Shown here piece by piece: positions 23,191 to 39,012 of a stretch of DNA of 64,000 nt. How positions within the stretch are numbered: position 1 is the first letter of the stretch; every line of letters begins with the position of its first letter. The stretch is from Margaritispora aquatica (lineage: Eukaryota > Ascomycota > Leotiomycetes > Helotiales > Discinellaceae), in NCBI GenBank assembly GCA_007644065.1, contig VJWN01000003.1:310001-374000 (forward strand), in the 5' to 3' direction. The notes under the pieces are model-generated. The model had not been told where the DNA came from and made no database searches. It saw only the letters and a list, made by a program, of their open reading frames with translations. The translations under genes and the position numbers were made by a program.

Positions 23191-24480
23191 CTATTCAGCC
23201 TGCAGTAAATTACTGAAATCAGGTTCCAGAGAAGACATCTCTACCCATGAAGACTCATTCTGGAATTTCAGTACTTCCTGGCCCCATGCCGTCCAGCCAG
23301 CCGTCAGATTGCGTGCGAATATCTCTAAGCAGTTCCCTTGGAGAGTGTCTCCGAATCCGGATCTTGCAAAGACTTGCTTCAGATGTGGCTTTCGTGAGTG
23401 CAAATCTGGCACTCCAACCAAGACTCTCGTTTCGATACTTCGAGGTGCTGCAGTGAGGCCTTTGCGGCCTACAAGCAAAATCTCGTATGGTTTCCTCCAT
23501 GTAGCATTCAGAGCACAGATTGGTTGTCCTGACCTAGTAGTCTTGAGCCAGATCCATTCTTCTACTAGTTGCAATCCCCATTGCGCGAAAAGTCCATTAT
23601 CTCCAATTACCATTTCTTTAAAGGCAGTTTTATTGGTAATCCAAATAGCAACGACTCCATGGTCAACTAATTTGTCTTCTAATGGAATAGATGCTAAAAG
23701 CTGACGAATCTCAGTCGCATCATAGGAAGTGTCGTATGTGTTTGACCTGCGGGCAGAGCGGTTCGGCCATGGTGGATCGAGAATAACCAACGAGAAGTCG
23801 GGGGCTTCAATTTTAAAATATGGAAGTATTGCTGCGATACTTCCACACAGGACGCATGCCATTGGGGGAATATATGTGATGGCAGCATCATCATCGGTGA
23901 GAATGGTTTCAGTCACTTGGCTTTTGTTGTAGTGAGCGAAAGAGCCGTCGTTAAAAAAATCGATTCCTTTGGTTGCCTGTTGAGGCACTTTCTGGTTACA
24001 CTTTCCAGCAAGTTTCCCATGGCCAACCAAAGGCGGCTCACTGTTGCTGATATTTTCTTCGGTATTCCTGTCATTTTTATGGATCGCAGGCTCTATGTCC
24101 TCGATGCTTTGCCTCTTCCGCTTCAATGGCTTTTGTATCGCCTCGTGCTTGCTAGGCTTTATATGGGTTATCCGAGAGAGACAATATGGTCCAACATATC
24201 CAGCTTGCAACTCTTTTAATGCAAACTCCAATTTCTTACATAGGATCAGCTCACTGATTGGAAGTTCTTGAGCTGATGCTTTTGCTTTTGCAGACTTAGG
24301 CTCGAGCGATGAGTATGCAGTTTCAAGTGCTGGCTCTGAAAGAATTCGCATTGAATCATTTCCTTGAGCTTCTTCGATAGATAACGGGATATCAATAAGG
24401 AATAAGCGATCCTCTTCTGATTTATACAAAATGCATGAGGAACGTGATTCCCGACAAGCTTGAAGGGATAACTGAGCCAT
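23191..24480 (-). CDS. METTL4: METTL4-type MT-A70 family adenine methyltransferase
   Basis: Single-exon gene for a 429-residue protein of the MT-A70 family. The SAM-binding/catalytic motif DPPW is at residues 235-238 in SLVILDPPWPN, followed by WITNK and the LNATWRKPYEILLVGRKG block. The N-terminal half is poorly conserved and contains a basic KPLKRKRQ stretch at about 117-123 that could be a nuclear signal. The architecture (single catalytic domain at the C-terminus, divergent N-terminus) fits METTL4 better than METTL3/14. Known METTL4 proteins methylate 2'-O-methyladenosine in U2 snRNA, with DNA 6mA also proposed; which applies here is not shown. Divergent from the LEU5-like carrier. Confidence 0.9.
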   Translation of the reverse strand: MAQLSLQACRESRSSCILYKSEEDRLFLIDIPLSIEEAQGNDSMRILSEPALETAYSSLEPKSAKAKASAQELPISELILCKKLEFALKELQAGYVGPYCLSRITHIKPSKHEAIQKPLKRKRQSIEDIEPAIHKNDRNTEENISNSEPPLVGHGKLAGKCNQKVPQQATKGIDFFNDGSFAHYNKSQVTETILTDDDAAITYIPPMACVLCGSIAAILPYFKIEAPDFSLVILDPPWPNRSARRSNTYDTSYDATEIRQLLASIPLEDKLVDHGVVAIWITNKTAFKEMVIGDNGLFAQWGLQLVEEWIWLKTTRSGQPICALNATWRKPYEILLVGRKGLTAAPRSIETRVLVGVPDLHSRKPHLKQVFARSGFGDTLQGNCLEIFARNLTAGWTAWGQEVLKFQNESSWVEMSSLEPDFSNLLQAE

Positions 24481-25065
24481 TGCGAATATGAATTGTATCC
24501 AATAAGCGAAGACAGAAGAGGTTCAACAGCAAAATAGGCAGGGCATCGAATTATCCAGCTTGAAAGATCTAAAGGGAGATATTGAACTAGTGATAAACGA
24601 CATGGACCAAAATATAAAGGCAGAGGAAAGAGCTCAGTAGCCAATGAATATGATGAATGAATGAATGAATGTTGCAGAAAGAGAGAGCAGAATTGAGATA
24701 GACTAATTGAATACGTAAAATATAAAAGAATAATGCTTAGCCAAATCTTGTATCCATGAAAATCCCAAAGAGGAAAAAGTGAAGCTGATATCAAATCACG
24801 TTCTTTTGAATGGATAAAATTTACTCCACATCCGCAACTCCATTGCCGAACACCGGGATGTGGATGCGCTAAATGACGTTTCGGCCGCGGCTATCCAGAA
24901 GTCGAGAAACTGGTCTGGTCAGCCGGAACATTTCAAATCAACATCTCAAGATTGAATCTCTCTCTCGACTTTCACTCGCAATTTACAATTCAACGGCATG
25001 ACTAGTAGATGACCTCCTGATACTAGGAGGCTGACACGACAGCGGACGCCCAGGTGCGTCAAGGC
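24481..25065. promoter_or_regulatory. Divergent promoter, METTL4 / LEU5-like
   Basis: 585 bp between start codons. A short (GAAT)n run occurs at about 24653-24672. A plausible weak translation context precedes the ATG at 25066. No defined regulatory site was recognised. Confidence 0.5.
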
Positions 25066-26314
25066 ATGCCCTCTGCCCTCATAAACCATGGCACTGGATC
25101 GCCTCAACACCAAAACGAATCACGAACGATGGATGCTGCGCAGAAATCACGAACGGCCGTGTGCCCTACGGACGATGCGGAGGTAGCATTGAGAAAGAAA
25201 GTGGCGATGTGCCCAACAGATGACGACAACGTTGTGCTTGAGAAGAAGAAGCCGCATAAACAGAGCTTTGAATATATCTGGAGGACGGGTGTGGCGGGAG
25301 GTTTGGCAGGAAGTGCGGTATGTTTGGGCATCTTTCATGGGATTGGGAGAAGTGCTGATAATTGAATAGGCGAAGACACTCGTTGCGCCTCTGGATCGAG
25401 TCAAGATCCTCTTCCAGGCCTCGAATCCCCAGTATATGAAGTACACGGGCAGCTGGTTTGGTGTTGTGACAGCGATGAGAGATATCTACGCCCACGAAGG
25501 ACCAATGGGCCTCTATCGTGGGCATTCTGCTACACTACTGCGTATCTTTCCATATGCAGCGATCAAGTTCCTGGCATACGAGCAGATCCGATCTGCTATC
25601 ATACATAGCCCTGCGCAGGAGACTCCGGTACGACGATTCATGAGTGGAAGTCTGGCAGGTATCACAAGTGTATTCTTCACATACCCACTAGAAGTTATCC
25701 GAGTGCGACTGGCATTCGAAACGAGACGAGACTCAAAGAGTTCGTTATCAGCAATATGCAAGAGGATTTACAATGAAGCTCCGCCCGAGATAAAACCAGC
25801 AGGTGGATCATCAGTAGTTGCTGCCCCAATTGATGCTGTGAAGGCAGTTATTCCAAGAGCTGGATTAGCGAACTTCTACAGAGGATTCTCGGCAACAATG
25901 TTAGGCATGCTGCCATACGCAGGGATGTCGTTCCTAACCCACGACACAGCAGGCGATGTCCTCCGCCTGCCTGTCGTATCAGCCTACACTACGCTCCCCA
26001 AACCCCAGAACTCGCCTCCTAACAAACCCGTGCCCTTAAACTGGTGGTCCGAACTCCTCGCTGGAGGAATCGCTGGTGCTGTTTCGCAGACTTCCGCATA
26101 TCCACTCGAAGTCATCAGGAGACGGATGCAAGTTGGCGGCACAGTGGGCGATGGACGTAAATTGCGTATTGGCGAGACGGCGAGGATGATTTTCAAGGAG
26201 AGGGGCGTGATGGGTTTCTGGGTCGGGCTGAGCATTGGATACGTGAAGATTATACCCATGGTCGCGGTGAGCTTTTATGTATATGAGAGGGGCAAGACCT
26301 GGCTGGGTATTTAG
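25066..26314 (+). CDS. LEU5: Mitochondrial carrier, LEU5/SLC25A42-like (CoA transport)
   Basis: Inner-membrane mitochondrial carrier, 398 residues. Exons are 25066-25317 and 25370-26314; the 52-bp intron joins GGLAGSA to AKTLVAPLDRVK. Three carrier signatures are visible, one per repeat: APLDRVKILFQ, YPLEVIRVRL and YPLEVIRRRM. Six transmembrane helices follow from the fold. Similarity is closest to the Leu5/Graves-disease-carrier group, which in yeast is needed for coenzyme A accumulation in the matrix. The N-terminus has about 70 polar residues with a repeated CPTDD motif, unusual for a carrier and possibly an extension of uncertain use; a later ATG at about 25129 is an alternative start. 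Confidence 0.88.
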
Positions 26315-30851
<4,537 letters not shown>

Positions 30852-33078
30852 GCGAGGGAGGTTCTCCTAGTGGTCAATAATGCGAAGGAGTTATCGATGG
30901 CGTTGATGGACTGGCGCTTTTCCTCTTCAGTAGCAGTCAATTATAATGAAACCAATTGAAGTCAGCTCGCTAGCAGTCCCTGGTGAGGAATGCACAGGGG
31001 TTTCCAATTTATTTGGTTCCAACTGAAAGTTTGTCGTGACGGTCAACATCTAGTATCGTGTTTCCTTCCTTATGATCTCTCTCCCACTTCAGCTTGAAAT
31101 CTCGCTTAGCTAGCTATCACAACGAGCTAGTTATACTTCCTACCTTACCGATGAGTCATTTCAAACTCGACGCTGAATCAGCATCTCTTCCCATACATCT
31201 CCATTTTAGCTCCGAAGTCTCATATGACATGAAACTCACTGCTATAGCCTGCCCTACATACATTTTTTATAAATGCAACGCCTTCACTGCTCAGACTTTT
31301 TCAGCTAATCGTCCTCTCAATGCGAATATCCGGCGAATGCGGAAGTAATGCAATGACTGTTAAGTCATCGCTTCCATGCGGAACGACATTTTGCAACTCG
31401 TTTTATAAAAACACAAGGCACATAGGATGATACAAGATAACCAGCTTGCTAGGGACGTGGGTGTCAAAAGCGAAAGCGATGGCAGCAGTCCAAATGGCAG
31501 CAAGACTGATTGAGCTCGACGACAACAAAGATATCTTCAATTGTTTACTATCTTCTTTTGACTCTTGATTTTACCCGAATGGAGCTATTAATGCTCACGC
31601 AACAATTCAAGGCCCAGGGAAGGAAAAGACTTTCATCGTAGCAATATAAAATTCAAGTGAGTTACACCATTTAAGCACAATCAGTCTTCTGAATTGTAGA
31701 TCCACGAAAAATCACCAGCAGTCCCGTCACACACATCTCCTCCTTATCTTATCTTCCAAGTGGGGTTTTATACTTGTTCTTCGTTCACGCTTAACTTAAG
31801 ATTTCTCGAAATGGATTTGAGGAGTTGTTAGTGGAATTCAGCTTTTGTGGATTTCTGCTTGTGAGGTGCTTGCGAGAGGGGACTTGGGAGGAAAATCTCA
31901 ACTCAATATTCTCAGGCTAATGATGAACGATAGATTTGTTCACAGCAAAGGTATGTACTTTGACGCAAGCAGATGTAGAGAGCAGAGCTATAAATACTAG
32001 ATTTTCTCGCTAGAATGCCTGTGTAAAATATAGAAGAAGCCACACTGCAGATTTGTGATGGGTGGAACGGAAGGATCGGGGAGAATCGCGTTACTTTTTA
32101 GTTTCAGGATGTTGTTCTGACTGCTTATCAGATATAAATTTTGGCACTGGTTGGCTCTTGTTGTTATTCTTAACTTTGAACTCGGGGTCTTGATTTGGTC
32201 TGGTGAGGTAGAAGTGAAAGCAAGAGCCGACTGACAGCAAGCTATCTCTTCGTAGTAAAATGTTGACAGCAGCGCCTTTCACGAAATAGTAACCTGTAGT
32301 CCGCACGCGAAAACCCGTGCCGCAGTGTGTAACTCTTCACCTAGCACACCGCTGTAAAATATTTCTCCCACAAGTGCCATCACAGGTCGCCACTCAATAG
32401 CACCTTAAAAGTTCTTCCCCATGCCATCGCCATGTGAATGCTTTGAATTGAATATGCGACTTGAGTATATATGGATTGACTCTTCCACACTCTGAACAGT
32501 GGAACGGAATTGAGGATTTGGAGAGTGAGTTGATGCTGCTTAGTTTGTGTAATTTGGTACGTGTTTGAAAAGTGCAACGGTTCAGTGAGTAAGGGAGCAC
32601 TTCAGCTTGCAGGTGAGAGGGAGAGGTATAAATTTTTCTAAAGTAGGTATGGATTTGAGATTCTAAAGCCATATTCAGGGAACTGAAACAATGTACAGCC
32701 TTTTGTCGTGTCACTGCATATGGCTGACAATCGTGCTGGTTGAGAACTTTAATTGAACACAACTTTAGACAAGCAGTGATTCTTGGGGAAAGGAACGCCT
32801 ATAGTGATTCCCAACACGCGCTCATTTTGGTTGACAATAACGAGGGTGTTGACAGCGAAAAATCTCATGCCTCCGTGCCAGACACAAGAAACAGGAATGC
32901 ATCAAACAACCCAGTACAAGGCTTTGACGGTTTGTTTAAACATAATTTGCAACATAATAGCGAAGAGCCGGCTGAAATAGATCCCATAATTCAGATATGG
33001 TGCATGGTAGAATCATTTGATTGCTGCGTCAAAGGAATACCACAAGCAAACACCATATCAGCTTTTTCTGAGAGCACC
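30852..33078. other. Intergenic region, no gene supported
   Basis: 2.2 kb between the convergent GH20 and cyanuric acid hydrolase-like genes. AT-rich stretches occur throughout. The minus frame 32394-32762 and plus frame 32740-33099 overlap, lack splice context and show no family. Confidence 0.5.
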
Positions 33079-34165
33079 TTAAGACCCAGAATCCTGTGAC
33101 GAATCATCTACTCTATACACCATACATAAACTCCCACCTCCCTTTGGTCCCTGGCCTTCAGCTCCGCCCGAGACATAAATCTGAGTATCACTCGTCAAAC
33201 CAGCAATCAGGCCACCCACAGCAGCACGTGCATGTCTGGTACTGTGTAAATCGCTATCGGTATTCATCGTATGCCTCGCACCGCGAATACTGCCCGTGGG
33301 ATCTGCTTCAGCCTTCGCAAAAGTCTGCACCAATTTCCCACCTTCAGTCTTGATCTGATCGAGCAGCGTCAAGATAGCACTGGCATCAATGGCATCTTCC
33401 ATATAACCCGACACAGCACGTAGATTTCCTGGTTTCGTATCCGATGCCAAGATGAGGATGTGACAGTCTTCGAGCTCGGCGCCAGAACTACAGCTCGCTT
33501 TGGTGCTCCAGGCATCTTCGTATTTCATGGCGTCTTCGAGATCGGTGCCGTAGATCTCGGCTGTGGCGACGGCTATGCCCATTGCTGAAGCGTATCGAGA
33601 CTTGGCCATTGACTCGTATGTGTCGGTTGTGACTGGGACCTTGGAAGCAGCAAGAATGGCTTGGACTTTTGTCGAAGTCAGAAGAGGACATTTAATCAAG
33701 ACGAGGTGGACATCGTCGTCTCTGGTGCTGACAGCATTCAACATCTTGATAACTGAGGAAGCTACTTCGTTGGCTTGGTCGAGGGTGCCAATTTCGTGGG
33801 GCTCTAAATTCCTCGTCCTCCCGACTGAGGCACGAAGGCCGGTTGGCTTTGCATCTTTGACGATGAAAGTCACATGGGGACTTAGAACACCCTCTGTTCC
33901 CCCCGAGAAGATAGTAATCGCTGATTTTGGGATGAGAGGCTCCCAAACATGAGTACTGAGAGTACGGGAGAAATCATTGACACAGCCATTGCCTTGGAAT
34001 GTTAGTTATGGTATGGTAAGGAAAAGGGGGATTGACATTACCTTCTGATTTTCCTATCACAGCCAATATATCTTCTGGCTTATATCCATCTGCTTCTAGT
34101 AACTTGAGTGGAGTAGTGTCTGTAGGAGATGAGACCCCATACTTGAGAACATTAACAGAAGTCAT
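33079..34165 (-). CDS. Cyanuric acid hydrolase / barbiturase-family ring-opening amidase
   Basis: Predicted ring-opening amidohydrolase of the AtzD/barbiturase family, which opens s-triazine or pyrimidine rings (cyanuric acid to carboxybiuret, or barbiturate to ureidomalonate). Exons (minus) are 34165-34042 and 33992-33079, giving 345 residues; the 49-bp intron joins VIGKSE to GNGCVNDF. The family's threefold repeat is visible: SGGTEGVLSPH (repeat 1), IKCPLLT and the Ser/Lys-rich MAKSRYASAMGIAV with CSSGAELEDC (repeat 2), and SGGAEGQGPKGGG (repeat 3). The catalytic Ser-Lys dyads lie in these blocks by family rule; exact residues need an alignment. The family is mainly bacterial with few fungal members, so bacterial origin is possible. 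The intron shows adaptation to a fungal host. It lies head-to-head with the xylanase. Confidence 0.9.
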
Positions 34166-34829
34166 TGTTAAGCAAACAACTGCTTCCCTTTAGAAGTGCT
34201 GTGATTGTTGGATACACCATTTGACATCATTCCAGCTTCTCATGCCAGAGCTTCCCCATTATTGAGATGCCCCGCCAAAGTGCCACGTTGATTTAGCGAG
34301 CATGCATTGCAGCAACTCGACTCGCTACTGTGCCCTTTCATACTTTTAGTTCTGTTGAACTGTGTAGCCCCAAAAGTATTTTCTTTTCTATGTATGATAT
34401 ATATCAAGCTTGAGCAAGTCTTAACGTCTCCAGGAGTTGTCCAAGCAAACACCAAATGACAGGCGGCCGCTAGTGCTTGGGCGTGTCTCAAATATATGAC
34501 CTCGGCATTGGATCCAAAGAAACAACTCCTAAGTCGAAACACCAACTCTCCATATCTGCTGCAATGTCATTTCTTTCCCCCACAGAGGATCAGATGGCGG
34601 AGTGAAGAAAGTCGATTCTATACGTTCGCAAATATACGATTGCCTGCGGAGAGAGTGATTAACTCTATCCAGCACAATGGAATCATGCTTACTAGGTAAG
34701 AGAAAGAGCTATAAGTATATAGCATCTCCAGTGGAGATTTGAGGTTTTTCCCTTCTCTTTTTCTATCATTCTCTTCACTATTGCGCTGGTCGTACTTTCA
34801 CGCCCTTTCCATTCTTTTGAATAGCCATC
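34166..34829. promoter_or_regulatory. Divergent promoter, ring-opening amidase / GH10 xylanase
   Basis: 664 bp. A TATA-like CTATAAGTATATAG occurs at about 34710-34723, about 110 bp before the xylanase ATG, followed by a pyrimidine-rich leader. GTGGAG at about 34731 fits the CreA consensus SYGGRG, a weak match. No XlnR-type GGCTAAA site was seen. Confidence 0.45.
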
Positions 34830-36332
34830 ATGTTGTCTACCACGCTCCTTATTCCTTTTTTGCTGCCAGCAGCATATGCTCAGCTGAATACACTTGCTGT
34901 AGCTGCCGTACGTGACTCGAATTCTAATGGCAATCAGCTATTGACAGACATATAGGGGTTGAAATACTTTGGCACAGCTGCCGACAACAGCGAGTTGACG
35001 GATTTGCCATATTTGGCTGCCATGTCCAATACGAGTGACTTTGGGCAACTCACTCCAGGCAATGGACAGAAGGTTCGCAGATCTTTGGAAGCAGGCTCGG
35101 GGTTTTGTGTGCTAATTGCACTTAGTGGTCATACACCGAAGCCACTCAAGGAACATTCGATTTCACGAAGGGGGATGTTGTGCCAGCTCTTGCAACCAAG
35201 AACAGCCAACTCTTGAGATGCCATACTCTAGTCTGGTACAGCCAGTTGCCATCATGGGGTATGTCACATAGATGCAACGTCCAGTATGGTTGTTAATTCT
35301 TTGCAGTTTCGGGTGGAACATGGACGAACTCAACTCTCCAAGCTGTGATGAAGCTGCACATCACAACCGAGATGACACACTACAAAGGGCAATGCTATGC
35401 ATGGGATGTGGTCAACGAGGCCTTGGATGACTCTGCAAAGCTTCGCACAAATGTCTTCTACAATGCTATGGGAGAAGATTATATCAAGATCGCATTCGAA
35501 ACAGCAGCTCTCGCAGATCCAGACGTGAAGCTTTACTACAACGACTATAACATTGGATACTCCGGCGCAAAAGCCACCGCTGCGTTGGCTATCGTCACTA
35601 AGCTAGTCAATGATGGCGTTAAGATTGATGGAGTTGGAGAGCAAGCTCATTACATTGTTGGAGCTGTGCCAAGCAAGGCAGACCAGATTGCAACCTTGGA
35701 GAAATATACTGCGTTGGGTTTGGAAGTTGCATTGACCGAATTGGATATCCGCATGACTTTGCCCAGCACGGATGCTAAGCTTGCTCAACAAAGCACAGAT
35801 TATCAGAATACTGTTTCTGCTTGCTTGTCTGTTACAGGATGCATTGGTGTCACTGTTTGGGGTTTTGGTGATACAGTAAGTTTTAAGTATCTGCGAATTG
35901 AATTTAGCTTACATGTTTTAGCACTCCTGGATTCCAAGCACTTTCTCCGGACAAGGCGCAGCATGTCTCTTCGATGAGAACTTGAACCGGAAGCCAGCAT
36001 ACTTCGGAGTTGTGTCTGTCCTCGCAGCTGCCGGGACTGCCAGCACAGGAGTTGCGGCTATTGCATCTCCTACCTCTACTTCAGCCGGTGCATCGTCATC
36101 AGCAGTCATTGTCTCAACTAAGGCGATTGCCACACCAAGTGGAATGACCACCTCGTACATTAAAGCGTCTACAGTATCATCAAGCCTTGCTGCTGTATCT
36201 ACCGCTACTCCAGCAGTTGAGAGCGATACCGCTTCCGTAACGTCTGCTCCGGTTGAAGCAAGCTCCAGCACAGTGGCACCTATTGCCACATCAGTACCGA
36301 CTGATTCTGGTGAGGAGTATGATTGCGAGTAG
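34830..36332 (+). CDS. Secreted endo-1,4-beta-xylanase (GH10) with Ser/Thr-rich tail
   Basis: Hydrolyses internal xylan linkages outside the cell. Exons are 34830-34907, 34956-35072, 35126-35258, 35307-35875 and 35922-36332; the introns are 46-53 bp and the protein is 435 residues. The signal peptide is [17 protein letters not shown]. The barrel begins [14 protein letters not shown]. Conserved blocks: [30 protein letters not shown], acid/base Glu147 in [25 protein letters not shown], nucleophile Glu254 in ALTELDIRM and [12 protein letters not shown]. About 110 residues follow the barrel and are rich in Ala, Ser, Thr and Val, ending SGEEYDCE. There is no cellulose-binding CBM1 cysteine pattern; the tail looks like an O-glycosylated linker without a terminal module. 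Confidence 0.95.
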
Positions 36333-37146
36333 ACCTAGCATCCGAGCCCTGCGTGGCAATTCTTGTATATATTGGCTATTCACTGTATCTATCAATCACA
36401 GTTCATTCACGTATTCCCTTGAGCACCACCGGCTCCCACTTTGACATACAAATCAACCTCTCCCTCTTAAGATCTTACATTTAGACTCTCCTCTTACAAA
36501 CTCACGGGACCCCACAAGTGTCCAGTAATCAGGTACAGCGCTTGTATAGAAGTCACCCACACCAAAAAAGGCCCCGAAACAACCATGTCTATCTACTTAC
36601 CTCTCCTTGCTATCAAATGAACACCTCCTAGCCTAGTCCCATTATAGACACCAGCTTGTCGCCTCCCCCATCTCGTCTCCAGATATTAATCAAACATATC
36701 CCCAATGCCAAGGAACTGGTACGATTTCGCCCCGGTCATTGGTCGTGTTATCTCTGATACAGGTGTGCGTGCTGCTGACGGTAGGGCTGATGGCAGATTT
36801 TTGGAAATGGCTGATGTTATCCAAATCTTGGCTTGGCACAGCCGGCCGGGGGAGGGATGTAGCCGATTTCTGGATTTATAATGAGTTTTTGGTCATTTTG
36901 TGGGAGGATATAAGACAGGTCAGAATATAAGAGGGAGGAGGATACGTTCTTTTGGTCTGTCGATGATGCATGTAGTATTGGTTTGCTTAACTGAGATTCA
37001 TTAACTATTTTTTTTATCTTTTTGCTCGAAAGTCACTTAAACGATTCCCTCTCTCTCTCCCACTCGCTCTCTCGCTTCGTATGAAAATCATCTCTCTTCC
37101 TCGGATTCACACACCAAGCAAGCGTACTACCGCTTCGAAATTCACG
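36333..37146. other. Intergenic, xylanase 3' flank
   Basis: Nothing recognised except a CT-rich run at about 37046-37077 just before a small proline-rich frame, the kind of leader often found upstream of fungal start codons. Confidence 0.5.
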
Positions 37147-37359
37147 ATGAGCTCCTTACAAACCCCACCATCACCACCACCACCGCCGCCGCCATACACA
37201 CCCTCATATCCAACAGACAAGAATGAAACATCGCAGGACGCAACAGCGGAGAACAGCAAGCGGAACCTCACCATCCCACCGCCGCCGCCGCAGTCTCCTG
37301 TCGCTAGGTTCGTCGATACGCAGGTTACGAGGCTGTTGCAGTGTTTTGGTGTGCTTTGA
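37147..37359 (+). CDS. Possible small proline-rich protein
   Basis: A 70-codon frame beginning MSSLQTPPSP with two proline runs and ending RFVDTQVTRLLQCFGVL, which is more protein-like than the rest. An in-frame ATG at 37081 would add 22 residues. The upstream CT-rich leader favours real translation. No family is recognised and the low-complexity composition makes a chance ORF possible. Confidence 0.3.
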   Translation: MSSLQTPPSPPPPPPPYTPSYPTDKNETSQDATAENSKRNLTIPPPPPQSPVARFVDTQVTRLLQCFGVL

Positions 37360-38163
37360 CTGCTTGGGTTGGTGGAGGAGGGGTGGTTGAGTTGCTGATT
37401 TGAGGTGATGGTAGGGGAGGGGAGGGGATGGGGAGCGGGAAGTGAAGGGTAGGGGAGGGTGGAAGATGAAAGATGGAAGATGGGAGAGAGTGCGTAGGAG
37501 ATTATAGGCGTGTGGATATGAGTGTGAGTGTAAATGTGTGAGTGAGTGAGTAAACCATATCACTGCACGAGATCTCCGTTGAAGTTGCGCATCGCTGACT
37601 TGTATTGCCTTTCTAGTGCCTTCAGACAGGACTCTACCCACCCACCTACCTACTTACCTAGACATCAATTCCAAATTCACAGCAACAAGCGAGTGGGATT
37701 AAATGTGAAGGGGGTTAGGTTTGTATGTTGCATGTTGCGTGTTGCCACATGCATTGCAGTGTTCGCTTAAAGTAGATGGGCGAACGAACATCGACTTCCC
37801 CCTTTCCCCCTTTCCCCCTTTCCCCCTTTATGTCCCGTCTAGTCTCTTCAGCGTTTCTTGAGTTCGAGGTGAAGAAAACACCTTGCCTGCGGGTCTTGCA
37901 ATAATGCCGCCTTATCAAACTCTTGATTGGAATTATTGAGTATTGAGTTTGGGGGTTTTCTTATTAAATTGATACTGATTCGTTCAGTCCACTTTACAAA
38001 TGCAACGAACACTTTCTGGCTCAGGTAGTGGATACGTACTTTGGATTTTGAAACGTCTACATGGTATATCTAATCGTGAGTAACTACAACCGATTCAAAC
38101 CCGCCTCTCTCTCTCCTCCCTCTCCTCCTCACCTCACCCCCCTTGCCCAGCACTCCAACAAAA
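37360..38163. other. Intergenic with simple repeats
   Basis: G-rich, then a (CCCCCTTT)-type run at about 37797-37830. Downstream flank of the DUF7704 gene. No gene is supported. Confidence 0.5.
37797..37830. repeat. CCCCCTTT minisatellite
   Basis: About four copies of an 8-bp C5T3 unit with a strong strand bias for pyrimidines. Confidence 0.85.
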
Positions 38164-39012
38164 TCAAAACCCCACGCCCCCCAGAAAACACGCCCTCACA
38201 ACCGCCACACCCACCAAAATCCCCCCATTCGTCCAATCCCCCTGATCCCAAGCGGTGAGATCCAGAAACGCCGCGGGGGAGGCCAGATACAGCGATAGCA
38301 GGAGCGCGAGATCGATGGTCAGGATGGAGAATTGGAGCGTGCGCCCTAGATGGTAGGGGGGAGGATTGTTAGCGAGGGGAGAGGGGATGGAGTGAGGGAG
38401 GGAGAGGGAAGGGCGGGAAAGGAAGGGGGATGGGGGGAGTAAGTAGGGTGAAGCGGAGAAGTGAGAAAGGAAGTAAAGGAAAGAAAGAAAGAAAGAAAGG
38501 GAGTAAAACGCACAAGTTCTCAACCTCCACCCCTCCTCCCACAGCGCCGAAAGCTGCAAGGCCAGAATCCCAATCGAATACGCACCCAGCGAGGTCAAGA
38601 AATGCGACGCCAGCGGATCCAACTGCAACTGCATCTCCCCTATTCCCTCACCACCACCAACAACACCACTACCAACAACACCACCAACACCAACCCCTCG
38701 ATCTTTCCGCTCGACAGCCATACTGCGCTTTAGTGTGCGCTTAAGCGACGACGGGACCCCATTTGCGACGAAGGTGGGCTGGTCGCAGAGCGCGAGGTAG
38801 ATGCCCGAGAGGCAGAGGAGGGGGTCGATTGCGGTGAAGAAGACGCGGTAGAGGAGTGGGATTTTGTTTTCATGGTGGGGTTTATTGAGGGTGTGGGGTT
38901 TGTGGGTGTTTGGTTGGGAGGGGGGCTGGTGAGGTGGAGGTGCCATTGCGTCGTATCGTGTCGTGTTTTGTCGTGTTGTATCTGTATTGCTCTGCGTTGC
39001 GTCGTAAGGCAT
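38164..39012 (-). CDS. DUF7704-type small membrane protein
   Basis: Predicted integral membrane protein of unknown function. The hydrophobic segments NKIPLLYRVFFTAIDPLL and LCLSGIYLALCD are characteristic of the DUF7704 family, followed by LDPLASHFLTSLGAYSIGIL and, near the C-terminus, LTIDLALLLSLYLASP and GILVGVAVVRACF, giving about four membrane spans. The frame is open throughout, but an intron at 38513-38346 (donor GTGCGT, acceptor CATCTAG) is proposed because it removes a low-complexity insert containing an AAAG repeat and joins WEEGWRLRT to WRTLQFS. The spliced product is 226 residues. The first 22 residues come from a repetitive stretch; the ATG at 38946 (MAPPPHQPP) may be the real start. 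Confidence 0.65.
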   Translation of the reverse strand: MPYDATQSNTDTTRQNTTRYDAMAPPPHQPPSQPNTHKPHTLNKPHHENKIPLLYRVFFTAIDPLLCLSGIYLALCDQPTFVANGVPSSLKRTLKRSMAVERKDRGVGVGGVVGSGVVGGGEGIGEMQLQLDPLASHFLTSLGAYSIGILALQLSALWEEGWRLRTCAFYSLSFFLSFLYFLSHFSASPYLLPPSPFLSRPSLSLPHSIPSPLANNPPPYHLGRTLQFSILTIDLALLLSLYLASPAAFLDLTAWDQGDWTNGGILVGVAVVRACFLGGVGF

